From: Phycisphaerales bacterium
GTDB taxonomy: Bacteria > Planctomycetota > Phycisphaerae > Sedimentisphaerales > Anaerobacaceae
Direction of reading: 5' to 3'
Assembly: GCA_003141315.1 (NCBI GenBank)
Contig: PLLP01000008.1
Location: 108,686-172,685, forward strand
Length of the DNA: 64,000 nt
Shown: in pieces, positions 22,842 to 31,655 of the stretch
Layout: the number at the start of each line of letters is the position of its first letter
Position numbering within the stretch: the first letter of the stretch is position 1
Program-made: the position numbers and the translations under genes
The notes under the pieces: model-generated
Databases searched by the model: none
Told to the model about the DNA's origin: nothing
What the model saw: the letters and a program-made list of their open reading frames with translations, nothing else

Positions 22842-25800
22842 ATGTCTGTTCAGTTTATCCTCGGTAGAAGCGGCTCAGGCAAGTCAAGATACTGTATTGA
22901 CAGCCTGATAAAAGAGCTGCTCGACCGGCACGATACCACGCCGCTGGTTTTGCTTGTTCCAGAGCAGGCCACCTATCAGGCTGAACGTGCCATACTTTCC
23001 CATCCGCAAATCGCAGGTTTTCAATCCGCCGTAGGTTCGCCGCAGGCGAATCCGCCAAAGGCGGACGCCTTTTCAGACCCGCCGCAGGCGGGCTCTCCCA
23101 ACCCGTCGGGATTGCAGCCCGGCTTAAATATCCTTTCCTTTGACAGATTGCAGTTTCTGCTTCTCGGCAAACGAACCGCGGAAAATAGCCTTTCAGGAAT
23201 AGGCCGGCAAATGATTGTCCACAGAATCCTTATCGAAAACAGGGACAAATTAAAGCTCTTCGGACGCACCGCGGTCTCGCCGGGCCTCAGCCAGAAAATC
23301 GCCGACGCCATTATCGAGCTGCACCAGTATTCAGACAGCCCGCAAGATGTCCGCCAGCTCGTCGAAAAATTAAATCAGGATGAGGACGCCTCCGTCTCAG
23401 CGTTAAAATTCTCCGACCTCGCTTTCGTCCTGCAGCAGTATCTCGAATTTATCGAAGATAGCCTCGTTGACCCCGATACCCAGCTCGGCCTTGTAAAAGC
23501 TGCGGTCGGGCAATGCACTTTTTTGAAAGACGCCAGGCTCTGGGTCGATGGTTTCGCGGGCTTTTCAACAACGGAGCTTTCCCTTCTCGCGGAACTCTTA
23601 AAAATCGCCTCGCAGACCCATATCGCACTTTGCCTCGACACGGACAAAATAAACCTCGATTATCCCGATAAAAATTCCGCTCTCGATGCAAGCCTCTTCC
23701 ACCCAACCGAAAAAACATACACTGACCTCTTCGGCATAATCAAAAAAAATAAACTCAAATTAGCCAAACCAGTTATCTTAAAACAGAACCGCAGATTCCT
23801 GAACACTCCTGCGATGCGGCATCTCGAACAGAATATATTCAGACAAAACGCGCCCAAAATAGCCGCCGGCGACAATCTGCAAATCGCCTCGCTGCCTGAC
23901 GCCCGCTCCGAGGTTCGATTTGTCGCAAGGCAGATTTGCCGCCTCGTCCGCCAAAAGCAGCTTCGCTACCGCGACATCGCCGTTATCGCATCGGACCTGA
24001 AGCTATACGAACACTATGTCAGGGCTGTTTTCGAAGATTACCGGCTGCCCTTTTTTATCGACCGCAGACAATCCCTCCGTCATCATCCGACGATAAGCCT
24101 GCTGGTTTCCGCACTTCGCTCCGCTGTAAGCGGCCTTACAACCGCCGACATAATCGCCTGCCTCAAAACAGGCATTTTTGAAGTTAGCCCCGTTGGAGAA
24201 CCTCGATTAAATCGGGACTCTCTATCGGCCTCAAGCGGTAATGACCGCCGATTAAAATCGATTGCTTTCTCCAACGGGGTGAGCGATTACGAAATCGACA
24301 ATCTCGAAAATTACTGCATCGCCTTCGCTGTCGCACCTGATGCCTGGGCAGCAGCCGGCGACTGGGATTTTGATGACATCGATTCGCCCGCATTCGACCA
24401 GGCGCAAGTGAACCGCATTCGCCGAAAAGCTGTTGCACCACTGCTCAAACTTCGCGCAGGCCTTTGCGACTCCGGCGGAATCCCGCGAAAACTTACCGCC
24501 CGGCGGTTCACGGAAATCGTTTTCGAGTTTCTGGACGCCTGCCAAATCAGCAAACAACTGAAACTCCTCACAGAATCCGCGGAATCGCAAAAAGATTACG
24601 AAGCCGCCGACGAACATCGGCAGGTCTATGACCGCATCGTCGATATCTTCGACGAATTGTGCGAGGCGTTTGCGGATTTCGAACTATCCGCTGATGAATT
24701 CTTTTCCATCATTCAGGATGCATGCTGCCGCGCTTCTCTCGCCTTGATACCGCCCGCGCTCGACCAGGTCACCGTCGGCTCAATCGAAAGAAGCAGACAC
24801 CCGGACCTCAAAGCCGTCTTTTTAATCGGCACAACCCAAAAACAATTTCCCGCACCCTTGAATTACGAACGCCTCCTTACCGACGAAGACCGCCTCACCG
24901 CACAGTCGGCAGGCGTCGAGCTTGCGCCGGCAACCGAACGCCAGCTCTCGGAACGCAGATACCTTTCCTACATAGCATTCACCCGGCCATCGCAGTTTCT
25001 CTCTATCAGCTATCCTGCTGTTGACGACAGGGGCAGGCAAATCTGCCGCTCGCAATTTATTGACGATGTCGAAACGCTTTTTGACGACCTTTCCGAACAA
25101 ATACCCATCCCGGAAGAAGCCGATTTAGCCGCCGGCCTGATAAATCCCGATACCGGTGATAAATTGCCGATAAATAATGGAGAAATTTTTACCGATGCCG
25201 AATTTGCCGACCTGCTTTGTCTTCAGGCCGCAAAAGATGACCGCCTTATGAGCCTTATCGATTGCCTGAATAGCGATAAGCAGCTTTCAGAACTCACCGC
25301 CCTGGTCCGCTCGGCTGTCGGCTACAGCAACGTCGCAAAACTCCAAAAAGGTATTGTATCAAAACTTTTTACCAAACAGCTTAATTCTTCCGCCACCATC
25401 CTGCAGACCTTCGCCGCCTGCCCCTATCAATATTTCGCCCGGTTCGTCCTCGAACTAAAAGAGCGAAAGGAATTCAAATTAGAACCAATTGATTTAGGCA
25501 TATTCTATCATCGATGTCTCGATGCCTTTTTCACGCACATAAAAACAGAAAAAATCAATATTAACTCCGTCAAAGACGATAAGCTGAAAAAAATTCTCGA
25601 AAAATCTATTGCCGACGTCGCCGCCGGCAGCTCCTATTTTACGGCCTTTTGCCGCCGAAGCAGCCACAATCGTGAAATAATCAGATTCGCCTGCCAGAAC
25701 CTCCAATCATTTATTCTGGCCAATATACAAATGATTCGTGCAGGCAACTTCCGGCCCGCCTTTACGGAATTATCTTTCGGGAAAAATAATTCTCCGCTCG

Positions 25801-27536
25801 GCTTCTTTAAATTGAAATTAAAAAATCCCGATAAGTCGGAACTTTCTTTAAGCGGAAAAATCGACAGGGTTGACCTGGCCGCCGCCTATAACGACAAACT
25901 TGCGATAGTTTTCGATTACAAAACAAAAGGCCGGTCGTTTAACTGGCAGAGATTTTTCAGCGGTCTCGACATCCAGCTCCCGCTTTATATGCTTGCCATT
26001 CGTAATTCGAAGCAGAAAGCTTTCCAGAGCACCGGCGTCGCAGGTGCCTTCTTTCTACCCATCGAAGTTGCGCCGGAACCGGCAGACCTCGACAAAATCG
26101 AAGAAAAAATAGGACGTTTCAATTATAAGGCAAAAGGAATATTTAACGGCGAATACTACCAAACGCTCGACAGCGGCATCGAATCAGGCTGGAGCAGGTA
26201 TTATAAATTCTTCATCAGCAAAGAAAAACAACAATACGGATTTTATGATACATCAAGCGATGCTTTGACAGCAGAAGATTTTGAAAACATACTAAGGTTT
26301 GCCGAAAACAAAATCGTTGATTTGGCACAAAGGATTTTAACCGGCGAAATACGCCTCCGGCCATACCGCCTCGGCAATATTACTGCCTGCCAGCTTTGCG
26401 AGTTCAAGGCACTGTGCCGTTTTGACGGGCAGATAAACGATTACAATTTCTTACCAGCGGTCTCCAAAACAGATGTTCTTGAAACTACGGCCTTCTCACC
26501 AGTACCCAAAGAATCTAAGAATCAGATCAATAAGGCAGGTCAAATCCTTGTGAAAGACAACCCAAGCAGGAAAGAACTTGATTGGGCACGAAATTTAACT
26601 AATAGATGGCGTGCTTGCCATGCATATCCTATCAATACTTTTCAAGCTACTTTAAGAGTGAAACTCAGGGATTTCCGAGATCCTATTGTTGCCCAGCGTC
26701 TTAAACGAATGCCAACTATAATTGACAAGCTAAAACAATATCCTGACATGCAACTTACGACCATGCAAGACATAGGTGGTCTTCGGGCAGTTTTAGGATC
26801 GGTTGCTGACGTTTACCGACTCGCGGATAGTTACCGTGACAATATTCGACTTATACATGAACTGATAGGCGAGAAGGACTATATTGAACATCCTAAAGAA
26901 GATGGCTATAGAAGTTTGCATTTGATTTATAAGTATAAAAACAAGAGGAATTCCGCTTATGACGACTTAAGAATAGAATTGCAAATACGCACAAAACTAC
27001 AGCACACTTGGGCTACCGCCGTAGAGACCATGGGTACATTTCTCGGGCAAGCGTTAAAATCTCGACAGGGTGATCAAGAATGGATTGACTTTTTCGCGAT
27101 TACTTCATCAGCTTTTGCATATAAAGAAGAAACACCTTGCATTCCACGTTACAAGCACTTGTCGCATGAAGAAACTTTTTCGGCTGTTGTAAAGGCCGAA
27201 TCCGATCTTGGTGCGTTAGATAAAATGAGCGGTTTCTCTGTTGCTGTTAATGCGATAGTGAAGAGCAAAAGAAAAAGTTGGTCTTATCACCTGATCGTAT
27301 TGAACTCATTAAAAGGAACCGTTTCAATACGACCTTATGATCGCGAAAGTTTTGATCAGGCAATGGAGGATTATTCAAAAGTTGAAGCAGAAGCTGCTGA
27401 AGGCAACAAGATAGAGCCAGTTCTTGTATCTGTTGGGCGTATTGACGAACTTCGTAAGGCATATCCTAACTTTTTTCTTGATATGAGTGATTTTATGAGT
27501 ATTGTGAGAGAAATTGTTAAAACTGCGAAAAAGTAG
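22842..27536 (+). CDS. addB: AddB helicase-nuclease subunit fused to a RelA/SpoT-domain protein
   Basis: 1564 residues, against about 1150-1200 for AddB. The AddB part (1-1214) has a Walker A GRSGSGKS (8-15), an inactivated-helicase-like body, the RecB-type nuclease core IVFDYKTKG (about 1022-1030) and the Fe-S cysteines C860, C1183, C1186 and C1192. With AddA it resects double-strand breaks and degrades foreign linear DNA. From about 1225 to 1564 the frame continues into a complete RelA/SpoT-family protein: NRWRACHAYPINTFQATLR, QDIGGLRAV, KDYIEHPKEDGYRSLHLIY, IELQIRTKLQHTWATAVE. That part is AT-richer. The original AddB tail lies displaced at 27556. Whether the fusion is made as one protein or the second part is translated alone (for example from the GTG at 26550) is unknown. 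Two palindromic insertions lie in the AddB part. Confidence 0.9.
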   Translation: MSVQFILGRSGSGKSRYCIDSLIKELLDRHDTTPLVLLVPEQATYQAERAILSHPQIAGFQSAVGSPQANPPKADAFSDPPQAGSPNPSGLQPGLNILSFDRLQFLLLGKRTAENSLSGIGRQMIVHRILIENRDKLKLFGRTAVSPGLSQKIADAIIELHQYSDSPQDVRQLVEKLNQDEDASVSALKFSDLAFVLQQYLEFIEDSLVDPDTQLGLVKAAVGQCTFLKDARLWVDGFAGFSTTELSLLAELLKIASQTHIALCLDTDKINLDYPDKNSALDASLFHPTEKTYTDLFGIIKKNKLKLAKPVILKQNRRFLNTPAMRHLEQNIFRQNAPKIAAGDNLQIASLPDARSEVRFVARQICRLVRQKQLRYRDIAVIASDLKLYEHYVRAVFEDYRLPFFIDRRQSLRHHPTISLLVSALRSAVSGLTTADIIACLKTGIFEVSPVGEPRLNRDSLSASSGNDRRLKSIAFSNGVSDYEIDNLENYCIAFAVAPDAWAAAGDWDFDDIDSPAFDQAQVNRIRRKAVAPLLKLRAGLCDSGGIPRKLTARRFTEIVFEFLDACQISKQLKLLTESAESQKDYEAADEHRQVYDRIVDIFDELCEAFADFELSADEFFSIIQDACCRASLALIPPALDQVTVGSIERSRHPDLKAVFLIGTTQKQFPAPLNYERLLTDEDRLTAQSAGVELAPATERQLSERRYLSYIAFTRPSQFLSISYPAVDDRGRQICRSQFIDDVETLFDDLSEQIPIPEEADLAAGLINPDTGDKLPINNGEIFTDAEFADLLCLQAAKDDRLMSLIDCLNSDKQLSELTALVRSAVGYSNVAKLQKGIVSKLFTKQLNSSATILQTFAACPYQYFARFVLELKERKEFKLEPIDLGIFYHRCLDAFFTHIKTEKININSVKDDKLKKILEKSIADVAAGSSYFTAFCRRSSHNREIIRFACQNLQSFILANIQMIRAGNFRPAFTELSFGKNNSPLGFFKLKLKNPDKSELSLSGKIDRVDLAAAYNDKLAIVFDYKTKGRSFNWQRFFSGLDIQLPLYMLAIRNSKQKAFQSTGVAGAFFLPIEVAPEPADLDKIEEKIGRFNYKAKGIFNGEYYQTLDSGIESGWSRYYKFFISKEKQQYGFYDTSSDALTAEDFENILRFAENKIVDLAQRILTGEIRLRPYRLGNITACQLCEFKALCRFDGQINDYNFLPAVSKTDVLETTAFSPVPKESKNQINKAGQILVKDNPSRKELDWARNLTNRWRACHAYPINTFQATLRVKLRDFRDPIVAQRLKRMPTIIDKLKQYPDMQLTTMQDIGGLRAVLGSVADVYRLADSYRDNIRLIHELIGEKDYIEHPKEDGYRSLHLIYKYKNKRNSAYDDLRIELQIRTKLQHTWATAVETMGTFLGQALKSRQGDQEWIDFFAITSSAFAYKEETPCIPRYKHLSHEETFSAVVKAESDLGALDKMSGFSVAVNAIVKSKRKSWSYHLIVLNSLKGTVSIRPYDRESFDQAMEDYSKVEAEAAEGNKIEPVLVSVGRIDELRKAYPNFFLDMSDFMSIVREIVKTAKK
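23036..23092 (+). repeat. Three mini-palindromes inserted in frame in addB
   Basis: TTCGCC-GCA-GGCGAA (23036-23050), TCCGCC-AAA-GGCGGA (23051-23065) and CCCGCC-GCA-GGCGGG (23078-23092) all lie within the coding frame. They encode a Pro/Ala/Ser-rich insert of about 30 residues (about 66-90) where AddB proteins normally have a short loop before the LSFDRL segment. The palindrome type is the one found in many intergenic gaps here. Confidence 0.8.
24188..24279 (+). repeat. 92-base palindromic element inserted in frame in addB
   Basis: Perfect 13-base arms, CCCCGTTGGAGAA and TTCTCCAACGGGG, enclose inner inverted motifs (CGATTAAATCG, CGGTAATGACCG, CGATTAAAATCG). The frame stays open and gains about 31 residues (around 449-480) between FEVS and the SDYEIDNLENYC segment. 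Confidence 0.8.
26457..26484 (+). repeat. Direct repeat, left copy (addB junction)
   Basis: 28 bases encoding AVSKTDVLE at the AddB/RelA junction. The right copy at 27556-27583 matches at 24 of 28 positions, and all four differences are C/T transitions. Confidence 0.85.
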
Positions 27537-27555
27537 AGGGGAAAATAGGATTGCG
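26485..27555 (+). mobile_element. Inserted RelA/SpoT-domain cargo segment
   Basis: A 1071-base segment between the direct repeats. It carries the RelA/SpoT-family sequence, its stop (TAG 27534-27536) and 19 further bases. It is clearly AT-richer than addB: one hand-counted 60-base stretch at 26701 has 20 G+C, against 28 at 24661. No transposase, no terminal inverted repeats and no own ATG start are visible, so the transfer mechanism is unknown. Conserved synthetase residues (Asp of QDIGGLR, Tyr-Arg of GYRSLH, Glu of IELQIRT) suggest an active pyrophosphokinase, making (p)ppGpp or acting like a toxic small alarmone synthetase. Confidence 0.6.
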
Positions 27556-27606
27556 GCGGTTTCCAAAATAGACGTTCTCGAAAGGGCAAAACAGGAAAAT
27601 GGCTGA
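27556..27606 (+). pseudogene. Displaced original C-terminus of addB
   Basis: Seventeen codons read AVSKIDVLERAKQENG-stop. The TGA (27604-27606) overlaps the addA start as ATGGCTGA, the classical arrangement for translational coupling. The first nine residues repeat those at the AddB/RelA junction. This is the natural end of addB, now cut off from it by the inserted segment. Confidence 0.8.
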
Positions 27607-30600
27607 CGAAAAAATAAAATGGACTAACCAGCAGGCCCGCGCAATCCGCAGGCGCGGCAGCAACGTCCTCGTCACCGCGTCGGCAGGCACGGGCAAGACC
27701 GCTGTCCTTTCAGGCCGCTGCGCCGATATCGCTGCTGACATCGCGTCCGGCGCAGCCGTCTCGCAGATGCTCGTCCTCACCTTCACCGATGCCGCCGCAG
27801 AGCAGATGCAGCAGCGAATCCGTCAGCAATTGCAGGCGAAACTCCTCGAACAGCCGGAAAATAATTACATCCAGACCCAGCTCATCCTCCTGGCCGGCGC
27901 CGACATCGGGACCATTCATTCATTTTGTCGCAAAATAATTCTGGAGCATTTTTATAAACTATCCAGCGAGGTTCCTGACCCCGCCTTTGTGGTGCTCGAC
28001 GAGGATGAGCAGCAGCTGCTAAAACTGGACTGCCTCGACAAAACTCTTCGCTGGGCCTGGGAGCAAAGCAATCTGCAGCCCGCCCTCGACCAGCTTTTCG
28101 ACCGCCGCGACCCAAAAACCGAAAGCCGCACCGCTTCCAAAATTATTTCCATAAGCGAATTCCTCGACAGCATCGCCGGCAGAGACGCCTGGTTCGAAAG
28201 AGCCTTTACGCTTACCGGAAACCTCGACCCGCTCACGGGCACGTTCGGCAAAAAACAGCAGCAGATTATCATCGATAAAATTCACGGCATAATCGTGCAG
28301 GTTCGTTCCGCACAAAAGCTATACGAAAAATATGACCCCGGCGCAGGCTGGTCTGTAAAATGGAATACCTTTTTAGATACACTGAACCGCTGCATCGAAT
28401 CTCACAATAGCGGCAAATGGCAAAACGCCGCTGAACAAATTCTACAATTTAAGAAACCGAGAATTGACACCCCGAAAGAGATTGACGAAACAATCGCATC
28501 TTTTCTAAAAGATACCGTGAAAAACGCCGTTGACGATTTTGACAACCTCAAAAAACTGGCTGTTTTGAATCCGGATTATCTCGATAAAATAAGCAGCCTT
28601 GTTTCCATAGAGACAAGGGTGCTTATCGAGCTTGTAAGAAAATTCGACCGGCTTTACCAAAAGGCCAAGCAGGCGGTCGGCGGCCTCGACTTCGCGGACC
28701 TCGAACATTACGCCCTGAAAATATTATCCGAAACCGATGACGGCGAATCGCCCCCCGCACCTTCGCAAATCGCCCGGACGCTCAGCCAAAAATACAAATA
28801 CATATTTGTCGATGAATACCAGGATATAAACCCCGTTCAGGAGACAATCCTCAAATTAATCAGCCGACCGGACAACGTCTTTGTCGTCGGAGACGTAAAG
28901 CAGAGCATTTACGCCTTCCGCGGCGCAGAGCCCGGAATTTTCCTCAAAAACCTTCAGCCTGCTTCTGCCGACCCGGCTGCCGGCGAAATGCCACTGCGGG
29001 TGGATTTGAATATCAACTTCAGGTCAAAGAAAATAATTCTCGACTTTATAAATACACTATTTACCAATATTATGACAAGCCCGCTTGCGGGAATCGATTA
29101 CGACATTAACGCCCGGCTAAATGCCGTTGCTGAAAAAAGCGAACCGGAGACAAAAGAGCCGCGAGTTGAGCTGCACATCATCGACAAAGAAGGCATCTCC
29201 GGCGATGACGAACCAGACGCAGACGAGCAGCCGGATACCGCCGAAGGAATGCAATCTCCGCTTTCCAGTTCTCAGCACCAGGCCGCCCTTACAGCCCGGC
29301 GAATCAGGCAAATGGTCGGCGACGACACAGGCAGTGCCGAATTTCAGATTTTCGATGCGAAATTAAACTCCACGCGCAGCGTCCGCTACGGCGACATCGT
29401 CATCCTGATGCGCTCGCCGGCAAAAAAAATTAACGATTACGTAAAAATCCTCCGCCTCGCCGGAATTCCCGTAAGCAGCAGAGGCACTGAAGGTTATTTC
29501 GAGGCAACGGAAATCACCGACATCCTGAGCGTGCTGAAAATTCTGGATAATCCGCAGCGAGATATCGAATTCGCTTCCGTGCTTCGCAGCCCGCTTTTTA
29601 ATTTCAGCGACAGCAGCCTTGCAGAGATTAAATTTTTCGCACAGAACAACCTGCCCGCCGACGGCCAGCACCAAAAATCGCAACCCGGAAATTTTTACGA
29701 CTCTGCACTTCTCTATGCTCAAAGCGGCCCGGATTCAAAACTGGCAGAGAGTCTAAACCAGGCGTTCGACCGCCTCAGCCTCTGGCGTTCCGCAGCACGC
29801 TGCGGCAAACTATCCGATTTGATTTGGCAGATTTACCGAGAGACGTGGTATTTATCTTTTGTCTCCGCACTGCCTTCAGGCCCGCAGCGAAGGGCAAATC
29901 TGCTCAAGCTGCACGACAGGGCTATACAGTTTGAAAATTTCGCTTCCAGCGGCAGCTTCTTTTCGCTGGCGCGTTTCGTCGAATTTATCGAAAAGCTCCA
30001 GCAGAGCAACATCCAGTGGTCATTCGCCGAATCCCCCGAGATGGCACCCGACAACGCCGTAAAAATAACCAGCATCCACAAAAGCAAGGGCCTCGAATTT
30101 CCCGTCGTTATCCTGGCGGAGCTGAACACGCAATTCAATATGAAGGATTGCTTTGAAGATATTATCGCCGACGCGGACCTCGGCCTGGCAATGCGAATCA
30201 TCATCAATCAATCCAACACAAAATCAGACTCCCTCGCACACCAGGTAATCTCTGAACAAAAAACTCTTACCAACCTCGCGGAGGAAATGCGAATCCTTTA
30301 CGTCGCCGCTACACGCGCACGAGAAAGACTTATTCTTGTCGGCTCCGAAAAACCGAACACCTGCAGGCGAATCCTTCTCGAAGGGATGCTGGCGGAAAAA
30401 CCTTTCGACCTCCGGCTGCTCCGCAGGTGCAAAAATTTCCTCCAGTGGATACTGCTCGGCTTATCCGGACACAAAATCCTGCGGCAGGTCTTCGAAATCA
30501 ATTTTGAAGACGGCAGCACCGGTGAAAATCTATTTACCTTCAGCCGTTACGGTCAGCAGGATATAAAAGAATTTACCGAGTATGCCAAAAGGCCGCACCT

Positions 30601-31426
30601 CGGCAAACAAGCCGCTGTCCCAAAACCAGACACAAGTTCGCAGAGTCGATTATTGCACGCCGTCGAAGAAATTAAAAAAGACCTGAACTGGAAATACCCG
30701 TTCGAAGCAGTCTCCCTGCTGCCCGCCAAACGCACGGTTTCGGAATTGTCTTATGCGAATGACGATTTCAAAAAAATCGATTATTCGAAATCGCTCGAAC
30801 GCAAGCCGGCGATTTTGGCCGGCGTTTCTGATACCATCGACAGCCTGCAGCTCGGCACCGCGGCACATCTATTGATTTCAAATCTCGATATTACAAAACC
30901 GGTTACCGCTGAATCCATCGAGCAGACAAAACAAAATCTCGTCGCCGAAAAAATCATCAGCCCCGCGTTCGCTCAAAAACTCGATAACAACTCCATCGCT
31001 GCCTTCTTTGGCAGCGACCTCGGCAGATATGCATTAGACCCCGCCAATACCATCTGGCGTGAATGGCCTTTCACCTTCAGCATCCCCGCAAACCAGCTTC
31101 AGTCCGCCTTCGTCCCGACATACGACATCGGGACTACGGCGGACAGGCCGGACACAAATACAGGAACGGCCTCGCAAACAATCGCCGCTGATGAATCCAT
31201 AATTGTTCAGGGAATTATTGATATGCTCATCAAAACAAAGGCCGGCCTGATTGTAATCGATTTTAAAACTGATAATGTATCTATCCGCCAGGCCGCCCTC
31301 CGCGCCGAAAATTATAAAGAGCAGCTCACTCTTTATGCACAGGCTGCTTTCGCTGTTTTGAAAATCCCCGTTGCCGCCAAATGGCTCTATTTCCTAAAAC
31401 CCGCACAGCCCGTCCAAATCACGTAA
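27599..31426 (+). CDS. addA: AddA helicase-nuclease subunit
   Basis: 1275 residues, the AddA length. A UvrD/Rep-type ATPase: TNQQARAI (Q motif), ASAGTGKT (27-34, Walker A), VDEYQDINPVQ (about 402-412, Walker B), GDVKQSIYAFRGAEP (motif III), TSIHKSKGLEFPVV (motif V) and ILYVAATRARERL (motif VI). The C-terminal RecB-family nuclease has GIIDML and VIDFKTDN (about 1217-1228) with the catalytic D-x-K. It unwinds and cuts DNA at double-strand breaks with AddB. Its start once overlapped the addB stop; now a RelA/SpoT-like segment intervenes, so coupling may be lost. A 43-base palindrome is inserted in frame at 31102. Confidence 0.96.
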   Translation: MADEKIKWTNQQARAIRRRGSNVLVTASAGTGKTAVLSGRCADIAADIASGAAVSQMLVLTFTDAAAEQMQQRIRQQLQAKLLEQPENNYIQTQLILLAGADIGTIHSFCRKIILEHFYKLSSEVPDPAFVVLDEDEQQLLKLDCLDKTLRWAWEQSNLQPALDQLFDRRDPKTESRTASKIISISEFLDSIAGRDAWFERAFTLTGNLDPLTGTFGKKQQQIIIDKIHGIIVQVRSAQKLYEKYDPGAGWSVKWNTFLDTLNRCIESHNSGKWQNAAEQILQFKKPRIDTPKEIDETIASFLKDTVKNAVDDFDNLKKLAVLNPDYLDKISSLVSIETRVLIELVRKFDRLYQKAKQAVGGLDFADLEHYALKILSETDDGESPPAPSQIARTLSQKYKYIFVDEYQDINPVQETILKLISRPDNVFVVGDVKQSIYAFRGAEPGIFLKNLQPASADPAAGEMPLRVDLNINFRSKKIILDFINTLFTNIMTSPLAGIDYDINARLNAVAEKSEPETKEPRVELHIIDKEGISGDDEPDADEQPDTAEGMQSPLSSSQHQAALTARRIRQMVGDDTGSAEFQIFDAKLNSTRSVRYGDIVILMRSPAKKINDYVKILRLAGIPVSSRGTEGYFEATEITDILSVLKILDNPQRDIEFASVLRSPLFNFSDSSLAEIKFFAQNNLPADGQHQKSQPGNFYDSALLYAQSGPDSKLAESLNQAFDRLSLWRSAARCGKLSDLIWQIYRETWYLSFVSALPSGPQRRANLLKLHDRAIQFENFASSGSFFSLARFVEFIEKLQQSNIQWSFAESPEMAPDNAVKITSIHKSKGLEFPVVILAELNTQFNMKDCFEDIIADADLGLAMRIIINQSNTKSDSLAHQVISEQKTLTNLAEEMRILYVAATRARERLILVGSEKPNTCRRILLEGMLAEKPFDLRLLRRCKNFLQWILLGLSGHKILRQVFEINFEDGSTGENLFTFSRYGQQDIKEFTEYAKRPHLGKQAAVPKPDTSSQSRLLHAVEEIKKDLNWKYPFEAVSLLPAKRTVSELSYANDDFKKIDYSKSLERKPAILAGVSDTIDSLQLGTAAHLLISNLDITKPVTAESIEQTKQNLVAEKIISPAFAQKLDNNSIAAFFGSDLGRYALDPANTIWREWPFTFSIPANQLQSAFVPTYDIGTTADRPDTNTGTASQTIAADESIIVQGIIDMLIKTKAGLIVIDFKTDNVSIRQAALRAENYKEQLTLYAQAAFAVLKIPVAAKWLYFLKPAQPVQIT
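31102..31144 (+). repeat. 43-base palindrome inserted in frame in addA
   Basis: Arms GTCCGCCTTCGTCCCGAC and ATCGGGACTACGGCGGAC pair at 15 of 18 positions around a 7-base loop. The insert adds roughly 14 residues (FVPTYDIGTTADRP region) just before the nuclease domain. Confidence 0.7.
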
Positions 31427-31447
31427 AGAATCTATTCATAACCATTC

Positions 31448-31485
31448 CGCCGAAGGCGGACACGGATTTTCACAGATTAAAATAA
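31448..31485. repeat. Dispersed palindrome plus 'TTTTCACAGATTAA' repeat
   Basis: TCCGCCGAAGGCGGA is followed by CGGATTTTCACAGATTAA, the same arrangement as 685-717, directly after the addA stop. The remaining 170 bases before the next gene show nothing recognisable. Confidence 0.65.
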
Positions 31486-31655
31486 ATGCCTCTGGAGAGT
31501 CAATGCCGTCAAATACTGTGGCAGTGGTACTTTATATCGTATATCGGATAGCGTATTTTGCCTGCTGATATGCCGCGGTCTTGCTCATAATTCACCGGGA
31601 TATTTGAACTCAACGTCTTGAAAAGTCAGCGGTAACAGTCCACTAAGGTAAATTG

